Positions 55,249 to 63,000 of a stretch of 64,000 bases of DNA are shown piece after piece. The stretch spans positions 1-64,000 of the forward strand of contig NZ_QQTO01000012.1 of assembly GCF_003351345.1 (NCBI RefSeq), written 5' to 3'. Origin of the DNA: Allobosea caraganae. Its GTDB lineage: Bacteria; Pseudomonadota; Alphaproteobacteria; Rhizobiales; Beijerinckiaceae. The translations under genes were made by a program, and so were the position numbers. How positions within the stretch are numbered: position 1 is the first letter of the stretch; each line of letters begins with the position of its first letter. Under the pieces are notes generated by a model. That model worked only from the letters and a program-made list of their open reading frames with translations, ran no database searches and was not told the DNA's origin.

Positions 55249-56196
55249 GTGACCGTCGCCCAAAAGTCAGAGCATGGCTTACGCGAAAAACCGATTCCCG
55301 CTTTTTCGCGCCGTGCCCTGGCGATCCTCGTCCTCCTCGGCAGCGCGCTCGCTGGCCCGGCCCAGGGCAATCCGGCCGAACCTGCCTCCTCGGGCATCGA
55401 TGACGCGCTCTGCCGGCTGATCGATGCGTCCGCGCGCGAGCATGACGTTCCCTCTGCCTTCCTCACCCGCCTGATCTTCCAGGAATCGAGCTTCCGCCCG
55501 GGCGTCACCAGCCCGGCCGGGGCGCAGGGCGTGGCGCAGTTCATGCCCGGCACGGCGCGCGAACGCGGGCTGATCGACCCGTTCGACCCCGAGCAGGCCG
55601 TGCCGAAGGCGGCGCATTTCCTGGCCGAGTTGCGTCAGCGCTTCGGCAATTGGGGGCTGGCCGCAGCAGGCTATAACGGCGGACCCAACCGCGTCGCCGG
55701 CTGGCTGGCGCGCGGCGGCACCGGAGCCCTGCCCTACGAGACCGAGAACTACGTCGTCGCCATCACAGGCGCGAGCGCGCAGCAATGGGCCGAGGATGCG
55801 ATCACTGAAGCCAGCCGCGACGCGCGCGACCTGCCGCTCATTCGCCGTCCTGCGACGCCCGACGGCACCTCGCCCTGCGGCACGGTGGTCGAGGCGGTTC
55901 GGGCTGGCAGCCGCCCCTCGCTCAGCATCGCGGAGGCCGCCTTCGCGCCCTGGGGCGTGCAACTCGCCGGCAATTTCTCGAAGGCGCGGGCGCTCGCCTC
56001 GTTCAAGCGCGCCGCCGCCAGGCACCGCGCGGTGGTCGGCGAGCTGCTGCCGATGGTGATCGGCACGCGGCTGCGCAGCCGCGGCACGCGCGCCTTCTAC
56101 CGGGTGCGGCTGCCGGCGGCGACGCGGACCGAGGCGACCGCGCTGTGCCGGCGGATCCAGGCCCAGAGCGGAGCCTGCGTGGTGCTGCGGAGCTGA
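55249..56196 (+). CDS. lytic transglycosylase with SPOR-like domain
   Basis: The protein (315 residues from the GTG at 55249) has a signal peptide (RRALAILVLLGSALAGPAQG) and a type 1 SLT domain: SAFLTRLIFQESSFRPGVTS with the catalytic Glu, then GAQGVAQFMPGTARERGL and AAAGYNGGPNRVAGWL. The C-terminal 75 residues look like a peptidoglycan-binding SPOR domain ending LCRRIQAQSGACVVL. It cleaves murein. The start is uncertain: an ATG at 55183 is also open, and the hairpin repeat at 55269-55318 lies inside the N-terminal coding part. Confidence 0.88.
   Translation: MTVAQKSEHGLREKPIPAFSRRALAILVLLGSALAGPAQGNPAEPASSGIDDALCRLIDASAREHDVPSAFLTRLIFQESSFRPGVTSPAGAQGVAQFMPGTARERGLIDPFDPEQAVPKAAHFLAELRQRFGNWGLAAAGYNGGPNRVAGWLARGGTGALPYETENYVVAITGASAQQWAEDAITEASRDARDLPLIRRPATPDGTSPCGTVVEAVRAGSRPSLSIAEAAFAPWGVQLAGNFSKARALASFKRAAARHRAVVGELLPMVIGTRLRSRGTRAFYRVRLPAATRTEATALCRRIQAQSGACVVLRS
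55269..55318. repeat. GCATGG-type hairpin repeat overlapping a gene start
   Basis: AGAGCATGGCTTACGCGAAA pairs with TTTTTCGCGCCGTGCC around CCGATTCCCG. It belongs to the family at 58674 and 61286. Here it sits just before or inside the N-terminus of the transglycosylase gene. Confidence 0.65.
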
Positions 56197-56518
56197 GAGA
56201 CCCTTTGGCAATTTTACCAGCGACGGCCGTCTGACGCGGCTGTCTGCGCTTCCGGTGCTCACAGACATTAGTCTGCTCCGCTCCGGTTCTCGACAGCCAC
56301 GCCAGCCCACTCGCGCTGGCGAATTCCAAAACGGTCTCTGAGTTGCTCCCGCTATGTTGCAGGTGCGCAACGGACGCTTGGGAAAGCCTCGCCCCTCGCG
56401 CCGATGTGATGGCTGGCTGATTGCAGCCTATGCGCGATTCTGACAGGAAAGTGAGGAGATGTTGACCTTTTGCAGTCAACTTCATGTCCTTCGAACCGCC
56501 GTCCTTCCAGAGGTCCCG
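56197..56518. other. intergenic, promoter of L,D-transpeptidase gene
   Basis: A 322-base stretch without a gene. It must hold the promoter of the L,D-transpeptidase. A candidate weak -35/-10 is not obvious. No hairpin or operator seen. Confidence 0.4.
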
Positions 56519-57100
56519 ATGAACCGCTTCTTCCGCATGGCCATTCTCGCCGGCCTCGGCGCGATGGCTGCCGTCTCTGCCGCCCAGGCCTATGAGATCG
56601 ACCCGCTGACCCGCCTGCCGCTGATGGCCGACACCGACGCCAGCAAGGCGCAGGCGACGGCGATCCCGCGTGAGGTCGTCTCCTATGACGGCAAGCAGCG
56701 CCCGGGCACGATCGTGATCAACACCAGCGAGCGCCGCCTGTACTTCGTCCTGCCCGATGGCAAGGCGATGCGCTACGGCGTCGGCGTCGGCCGCCCCGGC
56801 TTCGACTGGGCCGGCGCCCAGACCATCACCCGCAAGGCCGAATGGCCGAGCTGGACGCCCCCGTCCCAGATGATCAAGCGCCGCCCCGACCTGCCGCGCT
56901 TCATGCCCGGCGGCCCGGAGAACCCGCTCGGCGCCCGCGCGATGTATCTCGGCTCGACCCTCTACCGCATCCATGGCTCGAACGAGCCGGAGACGATCGG
57001 CCAGGCCGTCTCCTCGGGCTGCATCCGCATGCTGAACGAGGACGTGATGGATCTCTACGAGCGCGCCAAGGTCGGCACCCGCGTCGTCGTCGCGCGCTGA
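56519..57100 (+). CDS. L,D-transpeptidase (YkuD family)
   Basis: From the ATG at 56519 this is a 193-residue protein with a signal peptide (MAILAGLGAMAAVSAAQA) and a YkuD domain: GTIVINTSERRLYFVLPDGK, YGVGVGRPGFDWAG, YRIHGSNEPETIG and the catalytic Cys in SSGCIRMLNEDVMDLY. It makes 3-3 cross-links in peptidoglycan or links proteins to it in the periplasm. GAGGT precedes the ATG. The frame is open to 56459, but that part looks non-coding. An intrinsic terminator follows. Confidence 0.93.
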   Translation: MNRFFRMAILAGLGAMAAVSAAQAYEIDPLTRLPLMADTDASKAQATAIPREVVSYDGKQRPGTIVINTSERRLYFVLPDGKAMRYGVGVGRPGFDWAGAQTITRKAEWPSWTPPSQMIKRRPDLPRFMPGGPENPLGARAMYLGSTLYRIHGSNEPETIGQAVSSGCIRMLNEDVMDLYERAKVGTRVVVAR

Positions 57101-57123
57101 GCGAGGCGACCTATCGAATAGGG

Positions 57124-57153
57124 AAAAGGCCGGCTCCAAGCCGGCCTTTTTCT
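57124..57153 (+). terminator. intrinsic terminator
   Basis: AAAAGGCCGGCT pairs with AGCCGGCCTTTT around CCA, followed by TCTTTG. It lies 24 bases after the L,D-transpeptidase stop. Confidence 0.93.
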
Positions 57154-57190
57154 TTGAGCCCAGATCCCGCTAGAGCATGCTGCGATCGGA

Positions 57191-57325
57191 CGGGGACCTC
57201 TCCGCGTCATCCCGGACAAGCCGCGTTTGCGGCGCAGTTCCGGGATCCATCGTAAGGCTCCGCAGCGCCCTATGATGGATCCCGGAGCTCCGCTGCGCTG
57301 CGTCCGGGATGACGGCGTTTGATTC
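57191..57325. repeat. 130-bp dispersed palindromic repeat, copy 4
   Basis: The same outer (GTCATCCCGGACAAGCCGCG and CGTCCGGGATGAC) and inner (CATCGTA and ATGATGGATCCCG) arms as copies 1-3. It lies after the terminator and before a coding-like remnant and another hairpin. Confidence 0.9.
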
Positions 57326-57334
57326 TGCCAAATC

Positions 57335-57408
57335 GCAGCCTGCACCAGGGCGTCTGTGCCGACGACACCTTCAAGTTCGATCGCAGTGCAGCCGACGAGA
57401 TCGCTTGA
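57335..57408 (+). pseudogene. 3' remnant of an unknown gene
   Basis: Right after the repeat, a plus-strand frame reads NRSLHQGVCADDTFKFDRSA and ends ADEIA at a TGA (57406-57408). It is followed within 3 bases by a GC-rich hairpin (ACCCCGGC with GCCGGGGT, 57411-57432) and GTTTGTC. It looks like the tail and terminator of a gene whose front was lost, possibly where the repeat now sits. No family recognised. Confidence 0.3.
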
Positions 57409-57456
57409 GGACCCCGGCATCGCTGCCGGGGTTTGTCACTTTGTTCGACAGTGCCG

Positions 57457-58209
57457 TTAGCGAAGGCCACCCGTCACGTGCAGGGTCTCGCCGGTGACGT
57501 AGGACGCGCCCTCGGAGGCGAGGAAGGCGACGACCGAGGCAATCTCCTCGACCTTGCCGATGCGGGCCATTGGCGTGACGGATTCGATCCAAGTGCGCAT
57601 GTCGCCCTCGGCCAGCCCCGCCGAGGTGACGCCCTCGGTGGCGATCATGCCGGGATTAACGGCGTTGACGCGGATATTGCGCGGCGCCAGTTCCTTGGCC
57701 AGCACGGTGGTGATGGCGTCCACCGAGGCCTTGGTGGCGGTGTAGACTGCCGTATCCGCCGGCTGGATGGTGGAGACGCCCGACGAAATGTTGATGATGC
57801 TCCCGCCGTCTGCGCTGAAATTCCGCACCGCTTCCTGGGAGACCAGCAAGAGGCCCAACACGTTCAGGTCGAAATGCTTGTGGAAGTGCTCCGGCGTGAT
57901 GCCGTCGAGCGGGGCGAATTCGTAGATGCCGGCGTTGTTGACGAGCACATTGATCGGCCCCAGCGCCTTCACGGTTTCCGCAACGACGGATTTTACATCC
58001 TTCGGATCGGCGAGATTGCCCTGAACGGCGACTGCCTTGCCGCCATTTGCGACGATCTTCGCGACGACATCGTCGGCGCCCTTCTTGCTCGATGCATAGT
58101 TGACGGCGACAGCCGCGCCTTGCGCTGCGAGCTGAAGCGCGATTTCGGCGCCGATGCCCTTAGATGCGCCGGTTACCAGAGCTACCTTGCCTTGGAGTGT
58201 CTTGGTCAT
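57457..58209 (-). CDS. SDR family oxidoreductase (FabG-like)
   Basis: This 250-residue classical SDR has TGASKGIGAEIALQLAAQG, NNAGIYEF, ISSGVSTIQP, catalytic Tyr-x3-Lys in YTATKASVDAI, and PGMIATEGV. It should reduce or oxidise a small carbonyl with NAD(P)H. It is divergent from an ArsR-type regulator, and a long inverted repeat lies between, so its expression is probably controlled by that regulator. Confidence 0.92.
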   Translation of the reverse strand: MTKTLQGKVALVTGASKGIGAEIALQLAAQGAAVAVNYASSKKGADDVVAKIVANGGKAVAVQGNLADPKDVKSVVAETVKALGPINVLVNNAGIYEFAPLDGITPEHFHKHFDLNVLGLLLVSQEAVRNFSADGGSIINISSGVSTIQPADTAVYTATKASVDAITTVLAKELAPRNIRVNAVNPGMIATEGVTSAGLAEGDMRTWIESVTPMARIGKVEEIASVVAFLASEGASYVTGETLHVTGGLR

Positions 58210-58242
58210 GATCGTGGTCCTTGATCGTCGTTGAGTTCATGA

Positions 58243-58275
58243 GTTCGATAGTTCGGAAATAATGAACTATTGAAC
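58243..58275. promoter_or_regulatory. operator between SDR and ArsR-type regulator
   Basis: GTTCGATAGTTC and GAACTATTGAAC are inverted copies (11 of 12 match) around GGAAATAAT. Extra GAGTTCATGAGTTC half-sites lie just to the left. This suits a symmetric winged-helix dimer binding over the promoters of both divergent genes. Confidence 0.75.
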
Positions 58276-58304
58276 GACGTCAAGGGCAGGCCTATATTTA
58301 TTTC

Positions 58305-58622
58305 ATGGTTCAGTTCGTTCACCCATCGACGCAGGACATCACACTGGCCGGCGTGCTCTCGGCGCTGGCCGATCCGACGCGTCTGAAAATCGTCAAGAGC
58401 TTGATCGGGCAGAAGAATTGCCTGTCGTGCACTGCCGCGGCACCATGCCCGAACATGGCCAAGTCAACATTGTCGAACCATTTCCGCGTGCTGCGCGAGA
58501 CGGGGCTCGTCCACACGACGAAGCAGGGCGTTGAGCATCGCAACGCGCTGCGCGAGGCGGACATCAACGCGCGATTTCCAGGGCTGCTGACATCGATCCT
58601 GCAGCACGCTGAGGACGACTAG
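58305..58622 (+). CDS. ArsR/SmtB-type winged-helix regulator
   Basis: The 105-residue protein shows LAGVLSALADPTRLKIVKSL, then a cysteine cluster (NCLSC, then PCPN), the recognition helix MAKSTLSNHFRVLRETGLV and HTTKQGVEHRNALREAD. The cysteines could bind metal or sense oxidation, although this spacing (C-x2-C-x6-C) is not the classic ELCVCDL. It is divergent from the SDR with a shared operator, a typical sensor/target layout. Confidence 0.9.
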   Translation: MVQFVHPSTQDITLAGVLSALADPTRLKIVKSLIGQKNCLSCTAAAPCPNMAKSTLSNHFRVLRETGLVHTTKQGVEHRNALREADINARFPGLLTSILQHAEDD

Positions 58623-58661
58623 ATCGCCGTGCGTCCTTTCGGACGCAAAGTGGCGATCTAG
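58619..58661 (+). terminator. hairpin at the end of the ArsR-type gene
   Basis: CTAGATCGCC and GGCGATCTAG form an outer stem, and GTGCGTCC and GGACGCAAAG an inner stem around TTTC; GCTTTTATT follows. It begins at the stop codon TAG (58620-58622) and should end the transcript. Confidence 0.75.
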
Positions 58662-58673
58662 GCTTTTATTATT

Positions 58674-58724
58674 GCATCGGATTTTCTCGAAAACCGGATT
58701 CCACTTTTCGGTCCGATGCCCTAG
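58674..58724. repeat. GCATCGG-type hairpin repeat
   Basis: GCATCGGATTTTCTCGAAAA pairs with TTTTCGGTCCGATGC around CCGGATTCCAC. It is the clearest copy of the short hairpin family also present at 31300, 53281, 55269 and 61286. Confidence 0.8.
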
Positions 58725-58737
58725 CCAAGTTTAGGTG

Positions 58738-58765
58738 GGTCGGCGTATCGCGCCGGCCTTTTTCT
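58738..58765 (+). terminator. hairpin with T-run
   Basis: GGTCGGCG pairs with CGCCGGCC around TATCG (one G-T pair), then TTTTTCTTT. It lies between the convergent ArsR-type and TetR genes. Confidence 0.8.
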
Positions 58766-58794
58766 TTGGGTCTGCGACGATGCGGCGACTGCGC

Positions 58795-59391
58795 TCAGCC
58801 CTCGGCCCGCAGCAAGCCGGCCGCGAGATGTCGGAATGCCTCGACGGCCCTCGCAAAGACGGCGTGAGGATCATCGGCGGCCGCGATCCAGAGCGAGGCG
58901 TTGAGCGCCGCTCCATTGAGCAGCCGGGCGGCGGCTTCCGCATCCACCGGCCTGACCGTTCCCTCGTGGATCAGCGCCTGGATCGTTTGCGTGGTCGTGC
59001 GAAGGCACGCATTCTGATTGGCCCATTGCGATGGATCGCCGAGCACGGCCGGCCCGTCCCGCAGCATGATGCGCTGGATCTCCGGCTCCAGAGCCATTTC
59101 GACATAGGCGATGCTCTCCGCGAGGAATCCGAGCCAGCGGGTCTCCGCCCGTTCTTGAGCAACGCGCATCCGCACCAGCATTTCGGCGTCGATCTGGTCG
59201 ATGACGGCCTGCAGCAGCCCCTTCTTGTCGCCGAAATTGTGATAGAGCGCGCCGCGCGTCAGGCCGGCTTCGGCGGTTAGGTCATCCATCGACGACGCCG
59301 CATAGCCCTTGGCCGCGAAAGCCTTCCGGGCGGCCTGAATGAGCTTGGCTCGGGTTTCCTCCACCATCTCGGCACGTCGTCTCGCGACCAT
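58795..59391 (-). CDS. TetR family regulator
   Basis: The 198-residue protein has a TetR N-terminal DNA-binding domain: RAKLIQAARKAFAAKGYAAS, then MDDLTAEAGLTRGALYHNFG and DKKGLLQAVI. A ligand-binding domain with C-terminal TetR_C-like helices follows. I choose the ATG at 59391, with GGGAG 6 bases ahead; an ATG at 59397 touches that site. It is divergent from the RidA-like gene, with three palindromes between. Confidence 0.93.
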   Translation of the reverse strand: MVARRRAEMVEETRAKLIQAARKAFAAKGYAASSMDDLTAEAGLTRGALYHNFGDKKGLLQAVIDQIDAEMLVRMRVAQERAETRWLGFLAESIAYVEMALEPEIQRIMLRDGPAVLGDPSQWANQNACLRTTTQTIQALIHEGTVRPVDAEAAARLLNGAALNASLWIAAADDPHAVFARAVEAFRHLAAGLLRAEG

Positions 59392-59410
59392 CGCCATCTC
59401 CCGCAAATAA

Positions 59411-59476
59411 CATACGCGCCGTATGCATATTGACATACGGTGCGTATGTGCGGATATACCGACATACGGGATGTAT
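59411..59476. promoter_or_regulatory. three TetR operator palindromes
   Basis: CATACG-CGC-CGTATG (59411-59425) and CATACG-GTG-CGTATG (59434-59448) are perfect 15-bp palindromes. CATACGGGATGTAT (59463-59476) is an imperfect third. Start distances are 23 and 29 bases. They lie before both divergent genes and should bind the TetR protein. Confidence 0.88.
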
Positions 59477-59609
59477 ATCAACGGCCGTCCCGGCCGGTGA
59501 AGCGCTGCGGACCCCCAACCTCAGCCCGCGCGCACGTCTCTCGCCGTTCCCGGCGAAGCAACGTCGCGTCGGGAGGTCGGGCCTGATTTGTTCGAACAGG
59601 AGTGAAATC

Positions 59610-60008
59610 ATGACCAAACGCGATGCGGTGTTCCCTGCCGGCCGGCAGGCGCTCTACGAGATCCACCACTATTCGGCGGCGATTCGCTCCGGCGACTTCC
59701 TGTTCGTCTCGGGCCAGGTCGGCAGCCGCGAAGACGGTTCGCCCGAGCCGGTCTTCGAAAGCCAAGTCCAGCTTGCCTTCGACAATCTCGCGGCCGTGCT
59801 GGAGGCCGCCGGTTGCACGTTCGACGACATCGTCGATGTGACCACGTTCCACACCGATCCGGCCACGCAGTGGGAGACCGTCACCGCCGTGCGACTGAAG
59901 GCGATCGGCGAACGGCCCTACCCGAACTGGACCGCGATAGGCGTTAACTGGCTGGCGGGCTTCGATTTTGAGATCAAAGTCATCGCGCGCCTGCCTCAGT
60001 CCACCTGA
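59610..60008 (+). CDS. RidA/YjgF-like protein lacking the usual Arg
   Basis: This 132-residue protein begins MTKRDAVFPAGRQALYEIHH and shows FLFVSGQVGSREDGS, ESQVQLAFDNLAAVLEAAGC and VTTFHTDPATQWETV. True RidA (imine deaminase) has an Arg near the end of PARTTV; here the equivalent reads PNWTAIGVNWL, so Arg is absent. It therefore resembles the Rid subfamilies without that activity. AGGAG precedes the ATG. Divergent from TetR with three operators. Confidence 0.88.
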   Translation: MTKRDAVFPAGRQALYEIHHYSAAIRSGDFLFVSGQVGSREDGSPEPVFESQVQLAFDNLAAVLEAAGCTFDDIVDVTTFHTDPATQWETVTAVRLKAIGERPYPNWTAIGVNWLAGFDFEIKVIARLPQST

Positions 60009-60187
60009 TCAATTGCATCACCGAGCACCTGCCTTGGAATTGGCTGGCGTTGAAGCCGATGCCGCCAAAGCCGCGGCTGATCGGCTTGACCGCACGCCAT
60101 GTCGGCTCTCAGGCAGGTGACGACGTTCTGCTTCCGACCAATTGCGAACCGGACGCGTCGGCGCAGTTCGTCGGGCGAGACGCGTGA
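60005..60187 (+). pseudogene. transposase 3' remnant (IS66-like)
   Basis: A plus-strand frame from 60005 to a TGA at 60187 reads LINCITEHLPWNWLALKP, followed by PRLIGLTARHVGSQAG. The block I-x-E-x-LPWNW recalls the C-terminus of IS66-type transposases. The rest of the gene is missing, and no terminal inverted repeat was seen. The call is weak. Confidence 0.35.
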
Positions 60188-60718
60188 TCAGGCAGGAACG
60201 TACGTCAACCTGATCGCGTCCTCGCCAATTCGATCGCTGGCCACAAGGCGGAGCGGCGGCCGGGGACCGGCGAAGAATGGCTTGCCGCGACCAAGCACGA
60301 CGGGGTGCAAGTAGAGGCGATACTCATCAATAAGACCAAGGTCGGTCAGGCTTCGCGCCAGGTCTGGTCCGGAAACGGCAATCTCCCCGACGAGCCGAGC
60401 CTTCAGCCCACGGACCACCGCCTCGATGTCATCCGAAACAAGTGTGGCGTTGGGGCCGACCGACTTCAACGAGCGCGATACGACCCACTTCGGTTGGCTC
60501 CTCCACGCCGCCGCGAAGTCGCGTCGCTCCGCGTCCCACTCAGGATCGTCTTCATCCCAATAGCGCATGATCTCGTACATACGGCGACCGTACACACTGC
60601 CGGTCAGGTCGCGCACGTGCTCTATCCAATGACGGAAGAGCGCGGGGCTTGGCGCAAACGCCATGTAGTCGATATAGCCGTCCAGGGACTGGTTCATTCC
60701 GAAGACAAGCTTCGCCAT
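60188..60718 (-). CDS. dihydrofolate reductase family protein (RibD C-terminal type)
   Basis: From the ATG at 60718 this is a 176-residue protein: MAKLVFGMNQSLDGYIDYMA, then YGRRMYEIMRYWDE, VVSRSLKSVGPNATLVSDD, IAVSGPDLARSLTDLGLIDE and LHPVVLGRGKPFF. It matches the small DHFR/RibD-C-like family found with stress genes; the substrate is unknown, and it is not the essential FolA. The frame is open to 60865 but looks non-coding. Confidence 0.88.
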   Translation of the reverse strand: MAKLVFGMNQSLDGYIDYMAFAPSPALFRHWIEHVRDLTGSVYGRRMYEIMRYWDEDDPEWDAERRDFAAAWRSQPKWVVSRSLKSVGPNATLVSDDIEAVVRGLKARLVGEIAVSGPDLARSLTDLGLIDEYRLYLHPVVLGRGKPFFAGPRPPLRLVASDRIGEDAIRLTYVPA

Positions 60719-60880
60719 GCTGCAAAATCTCCATCCCAGGGTCTTCAGAACAGCTTGAGCCGCCGTTACGCGCAGGTGAGGTTGGGCACAAACTGCGCGC
60801 CGCCTTGTCGGCCTGACGAACAACCAGAAGTCCGCCAACCATCGCTCGCGGCCTTTGGCCGGCAAAACCGCGAGCGCGCT

Positions 60881-61249
60881 CTACCTCTGCCCGCTCCGCT
60901 CCCGCGACAGTCCCTTCTCCGCCAGCGCGTCGAGATAGGCCTGCATCTTCTCCCCGCCATGCTCGCCAAGCTCGCGCAAATAGTCCCAGGCGAAGATGCC
61001 GGTGTCGTGCATGTCGTCGAAGCCGAGCTTGACGGCGTAGTGGCCGACCGGCTCGACGCGGAGGATCTCGACCTCGCGCTTGCCGGGCACGGTCTGCTTC
61101 TGCGTCGGACTGTGGCCCTGCACCTCGGCCGAGGGGCTCTCGACCCTCAGCAACTCGGCGGCAAGTGCGTAGCTCGCGCCGTCCTCGAAGGAGACGTGCA
61201 GGGTGCGCCGGTCCTTGGACAGGCGGATTTCGGTCGGCCAGGCTGACAT
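60881..61249 (-). CDS. DUF971 domain protein
   Basis: The 122-residue protein (MSAWPTEIRLSKDRRTLHVS) shows the DUF971/GBBH-like N-terminal domain: FEDGASYALAAELLRVESPS, VEILRVEPVGHYAVKLGFDD and HDTGIFAWDYLRELG. The family lies beside molybdenum or iron-sulfur genes. It is divergent from moaA with 250 bases between. Role unknown. Confidence 0.88.
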   Translation of the reverse strand: MSAWPTEIRLSKDRRTLHVSFEDGASYALAAELLRVESPSAEVQGHSPTQKQTVPGKREVEILRVEPVGHYAVKLGFDDMHDTGIFAWDYLRELGEHGGEKMQAYLDALAEKGLSRERSGQR

Positions 61250-61285
61250 CTTCGTGTTTCCCAACGCTGCACGCGATTCATATCG

Positions 61286-61336
61286 TGAGCATGTCCTAGC
61301 CGCAAAATCGCGCCCCACTTTTGCGGAACATGCTCA
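61286..61336. repeat. GAGCATG-type hairpin repeat
   Basis: TGAGCATGTCCTAGCCGCAA pairs with TTGCGGAACATGCTCA around AATCGCGCCCCACTT. It sits between the DUF971 gene and moaA and belongs to the family of short hairpins at 31300 and 58674. Confidence 0.8.
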
Positions 61337-61497
61337 AGTGCATGTGACGATTGCCGCTATTGACGTCGCGCCCCGCGATGCCAATGTCTCTGCAAGCTAT
61401 AGCAATGCTGTTGCCACCACGCACGTGCGAGCAACAGGTGGTGGAAACGCGGCAGAGACGAAAACCAGAAGTGCTTCTCGATCCCCACAAGCCCCTG

Positions 61498-62499
61498 ATG
61501 CGCGCACCCCTGGTCGATCCGTTCGGCCGGGAGATTTCCTATCTGCGCATCTCCGTGACGGATCGCTGCGATTTCCGCTGCGTCTACTGCATGTCCGAGG
61601 ACATGACCTTCCTGCCCAAGCGCGACCTGCTGACGCTCGAAGAGGTCGACCGCGTCGCCACCGCCTTCGTCGCGCGCGGCACGCGCAAGCTGCGCATCAC
61701 CGGCGGCGAGCCGCTAGTCCGGCGCGACATCATGAACCTGTTCCGCTCGCTCTCGCGCCACCTGACCTCGGGCGCGCTCGACGAGCTGACCCTGACCACC
61801 AACGGCTCGCAGCTCGAGCGCTATGCCAGCGAACTCGCCGCCTGCGGCGTGCGCCGCATCAACGTCTCGCTCGACACGCTCGACCCCGACAAGTTCCGCA
61901 AGATCACGCGCTGGGGCGACCTCGCCAAGGTGCAGCGCGGCATCGAAGCGGCGCAGAGGGCGGGCCTCCGGGTCAAGATCAACGCGGTGGCGCTGAAGGG
62001 CGTCAACGAGGACGAGATCGAGGGCCTGATGGCCTGGGCCCACGGGCTCGGCATGGACCTGACGCTGATCGAGGTGATGCCGCTCGGCGAGATCGAGCCC
62101 GGCCGGATCGACCAGTTCCTGCCACTCTCGATCGTGCGCGCAAGGCTGATGGACAAGTACACGCTCGACGACGACCCGTACCGCACCGGCGGACCGGCGC
62201 GCTATGTCCGGGTGCGCGAGACCGGCGGGCTGCTCGGCTTCATCACGCCGATGACGCATAATTTCTGCGAGAGCTGCAACCGCGTCCGCCTGACCTGCAC
62301 GGGCACGCTCTACATGTGCCTGGGCCAGGAGGACGCCGCCGACCTGCGCTCGGCCGTGCGCGCCTCAAGTGACGACGCCCTGCTCTACCGCGCCATGGAC
62401 GAGGCGATCTCGCGCAAGCCCAAGGGCCATGATTTCGTGATCGACCGGCGGCGCTCGCGCCCGGCCGTGGGCCGGCACATGAGCGTGACGGGCGGCTAG
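61498..62499 (+). CDS. moaA: GTP 3',8-cyclase MoaA
   Basis: This 333-residue radical SAM enzyme makes the first intermediate of molybdopterin. It has the N-terminal cluster CDFRCVYC, the GGEP motif in [12 protein letters not shown], the C-terminal cluster [20 protein letters not shown], and the essential C-terminal Gly-Gly (MSVTGG). The ATG at 61498 ([17 protein letters not shown]) is preferred over in-frame starts at 61351. Upstream a hairpin (CCACCAC and GTGGTGG, 61414-61444) is present, but no Moco riboswitch shape was confirmed. Confidence 0.95.
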   Translation: MRAPLVDPFGREISYLRISVTDRCDFRCVYCMSEDMTFLPKRDLLTLEEVDRVATAFVARGTRKLRITGGEPLVRRDIMNLFRSLSRHLTSGALDELTLTTNGSQLERYASELAACGVRRINVSLDTLDPDKFRKITRWGDLAKVQRGIEAAQRAGLRVKINAVALKGVNEDEIEGLMAWAHGLGMDLTLIEVMPLGEIEPGRIDQFLPLSIVRARLMDKYTLDDDPYRTGGPARYVRVRETGGLLGFITPMTHNFCESCNRVRLTCTGTLYMCLGQEDAADLRSAVRASSDDALLYRAMDEAISRKPKGHDFVIDRRRSRPAVGRHMSVTGG

Positions 62500-62533
62500 T
62501 CACTGCCCCCCGGCAAGTCCCACAGCGCAGCCT

Positions 62534-62848
62534 TCACTTGCCGCGACAGGTCTCGCTCTGGCTCTTGCCTGCCCGCGCCAGCGTGGCGTCGTTCCCCTTG
62601 ATCCAGAATTCCACGGCGCCGGACGCATAGCGGCCGCCATCGGCAGAAACCACTTGCGGCAGCGTGAGCTTGCCGCGCTCGCCGGCAATCGTCAGGACGA
62701 CGTTTCTTGGCGTAGCGCCCGGAGCGGAAAACGCCGCGGTCAACCGCGTGCCGCCACTGCAGTCATAGCGCAGTTCGGCGGATAGGGCCGGGCCGGTCAT
62801 CGCCACAACGGCGAGAAACCCGGCACATGCGACAGCTTTGGCGGCCAT
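62534..62848 (-). CDS. MliC family lysozyme inhibitor
   Basis: From the ATG at 62848 (MAAKAVACAGFLAVVA) this is a 104-residue exported protein. The mature part begins ELRYDCSGGTRLTAAFS and has VEFWIKGNDATLARAGKSQS and a C-terminal Cys in ETCRGK, the pattern of MliC/PliC. These bind C-type lysozyme and protect the cell wall. It is convergent with moaA. The frame is open to 62926 without a good start. Confidence 0.85.
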   Translation of the reverse strand: MAAKAVACAGFLAVVAMTGPALSAELRYDCSGGTRLTAAFSAPGATPRNVVLTIAGERGKLTLPQVVSADGGRYASGAVEFWIKGNDATLARAGKSQSETCRGK

Positions 62849-63000
62849 GTTGCCCTCCCTGGAAGCCGAACAGCCCGGATGCGAAGCGCTCATCCTGCGG
62901 CCAGCGGTCTGTGAGCTAGCACACATTTTCGCCGGGTCCGAGCGGCTATGCCTCTAGCGCTTTCAAGGCGCCTTGCTCGACCACCTTCCAGGAGAGACAG

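Noticed and set aside
61409..61497. Molybdenum cofactor riboswitch before moaA
   Set aside because: One hairpin (CCACCAC with GTGGTGG) is present, but the multi-stem layout and conserved bases of the Moco motif were not found.
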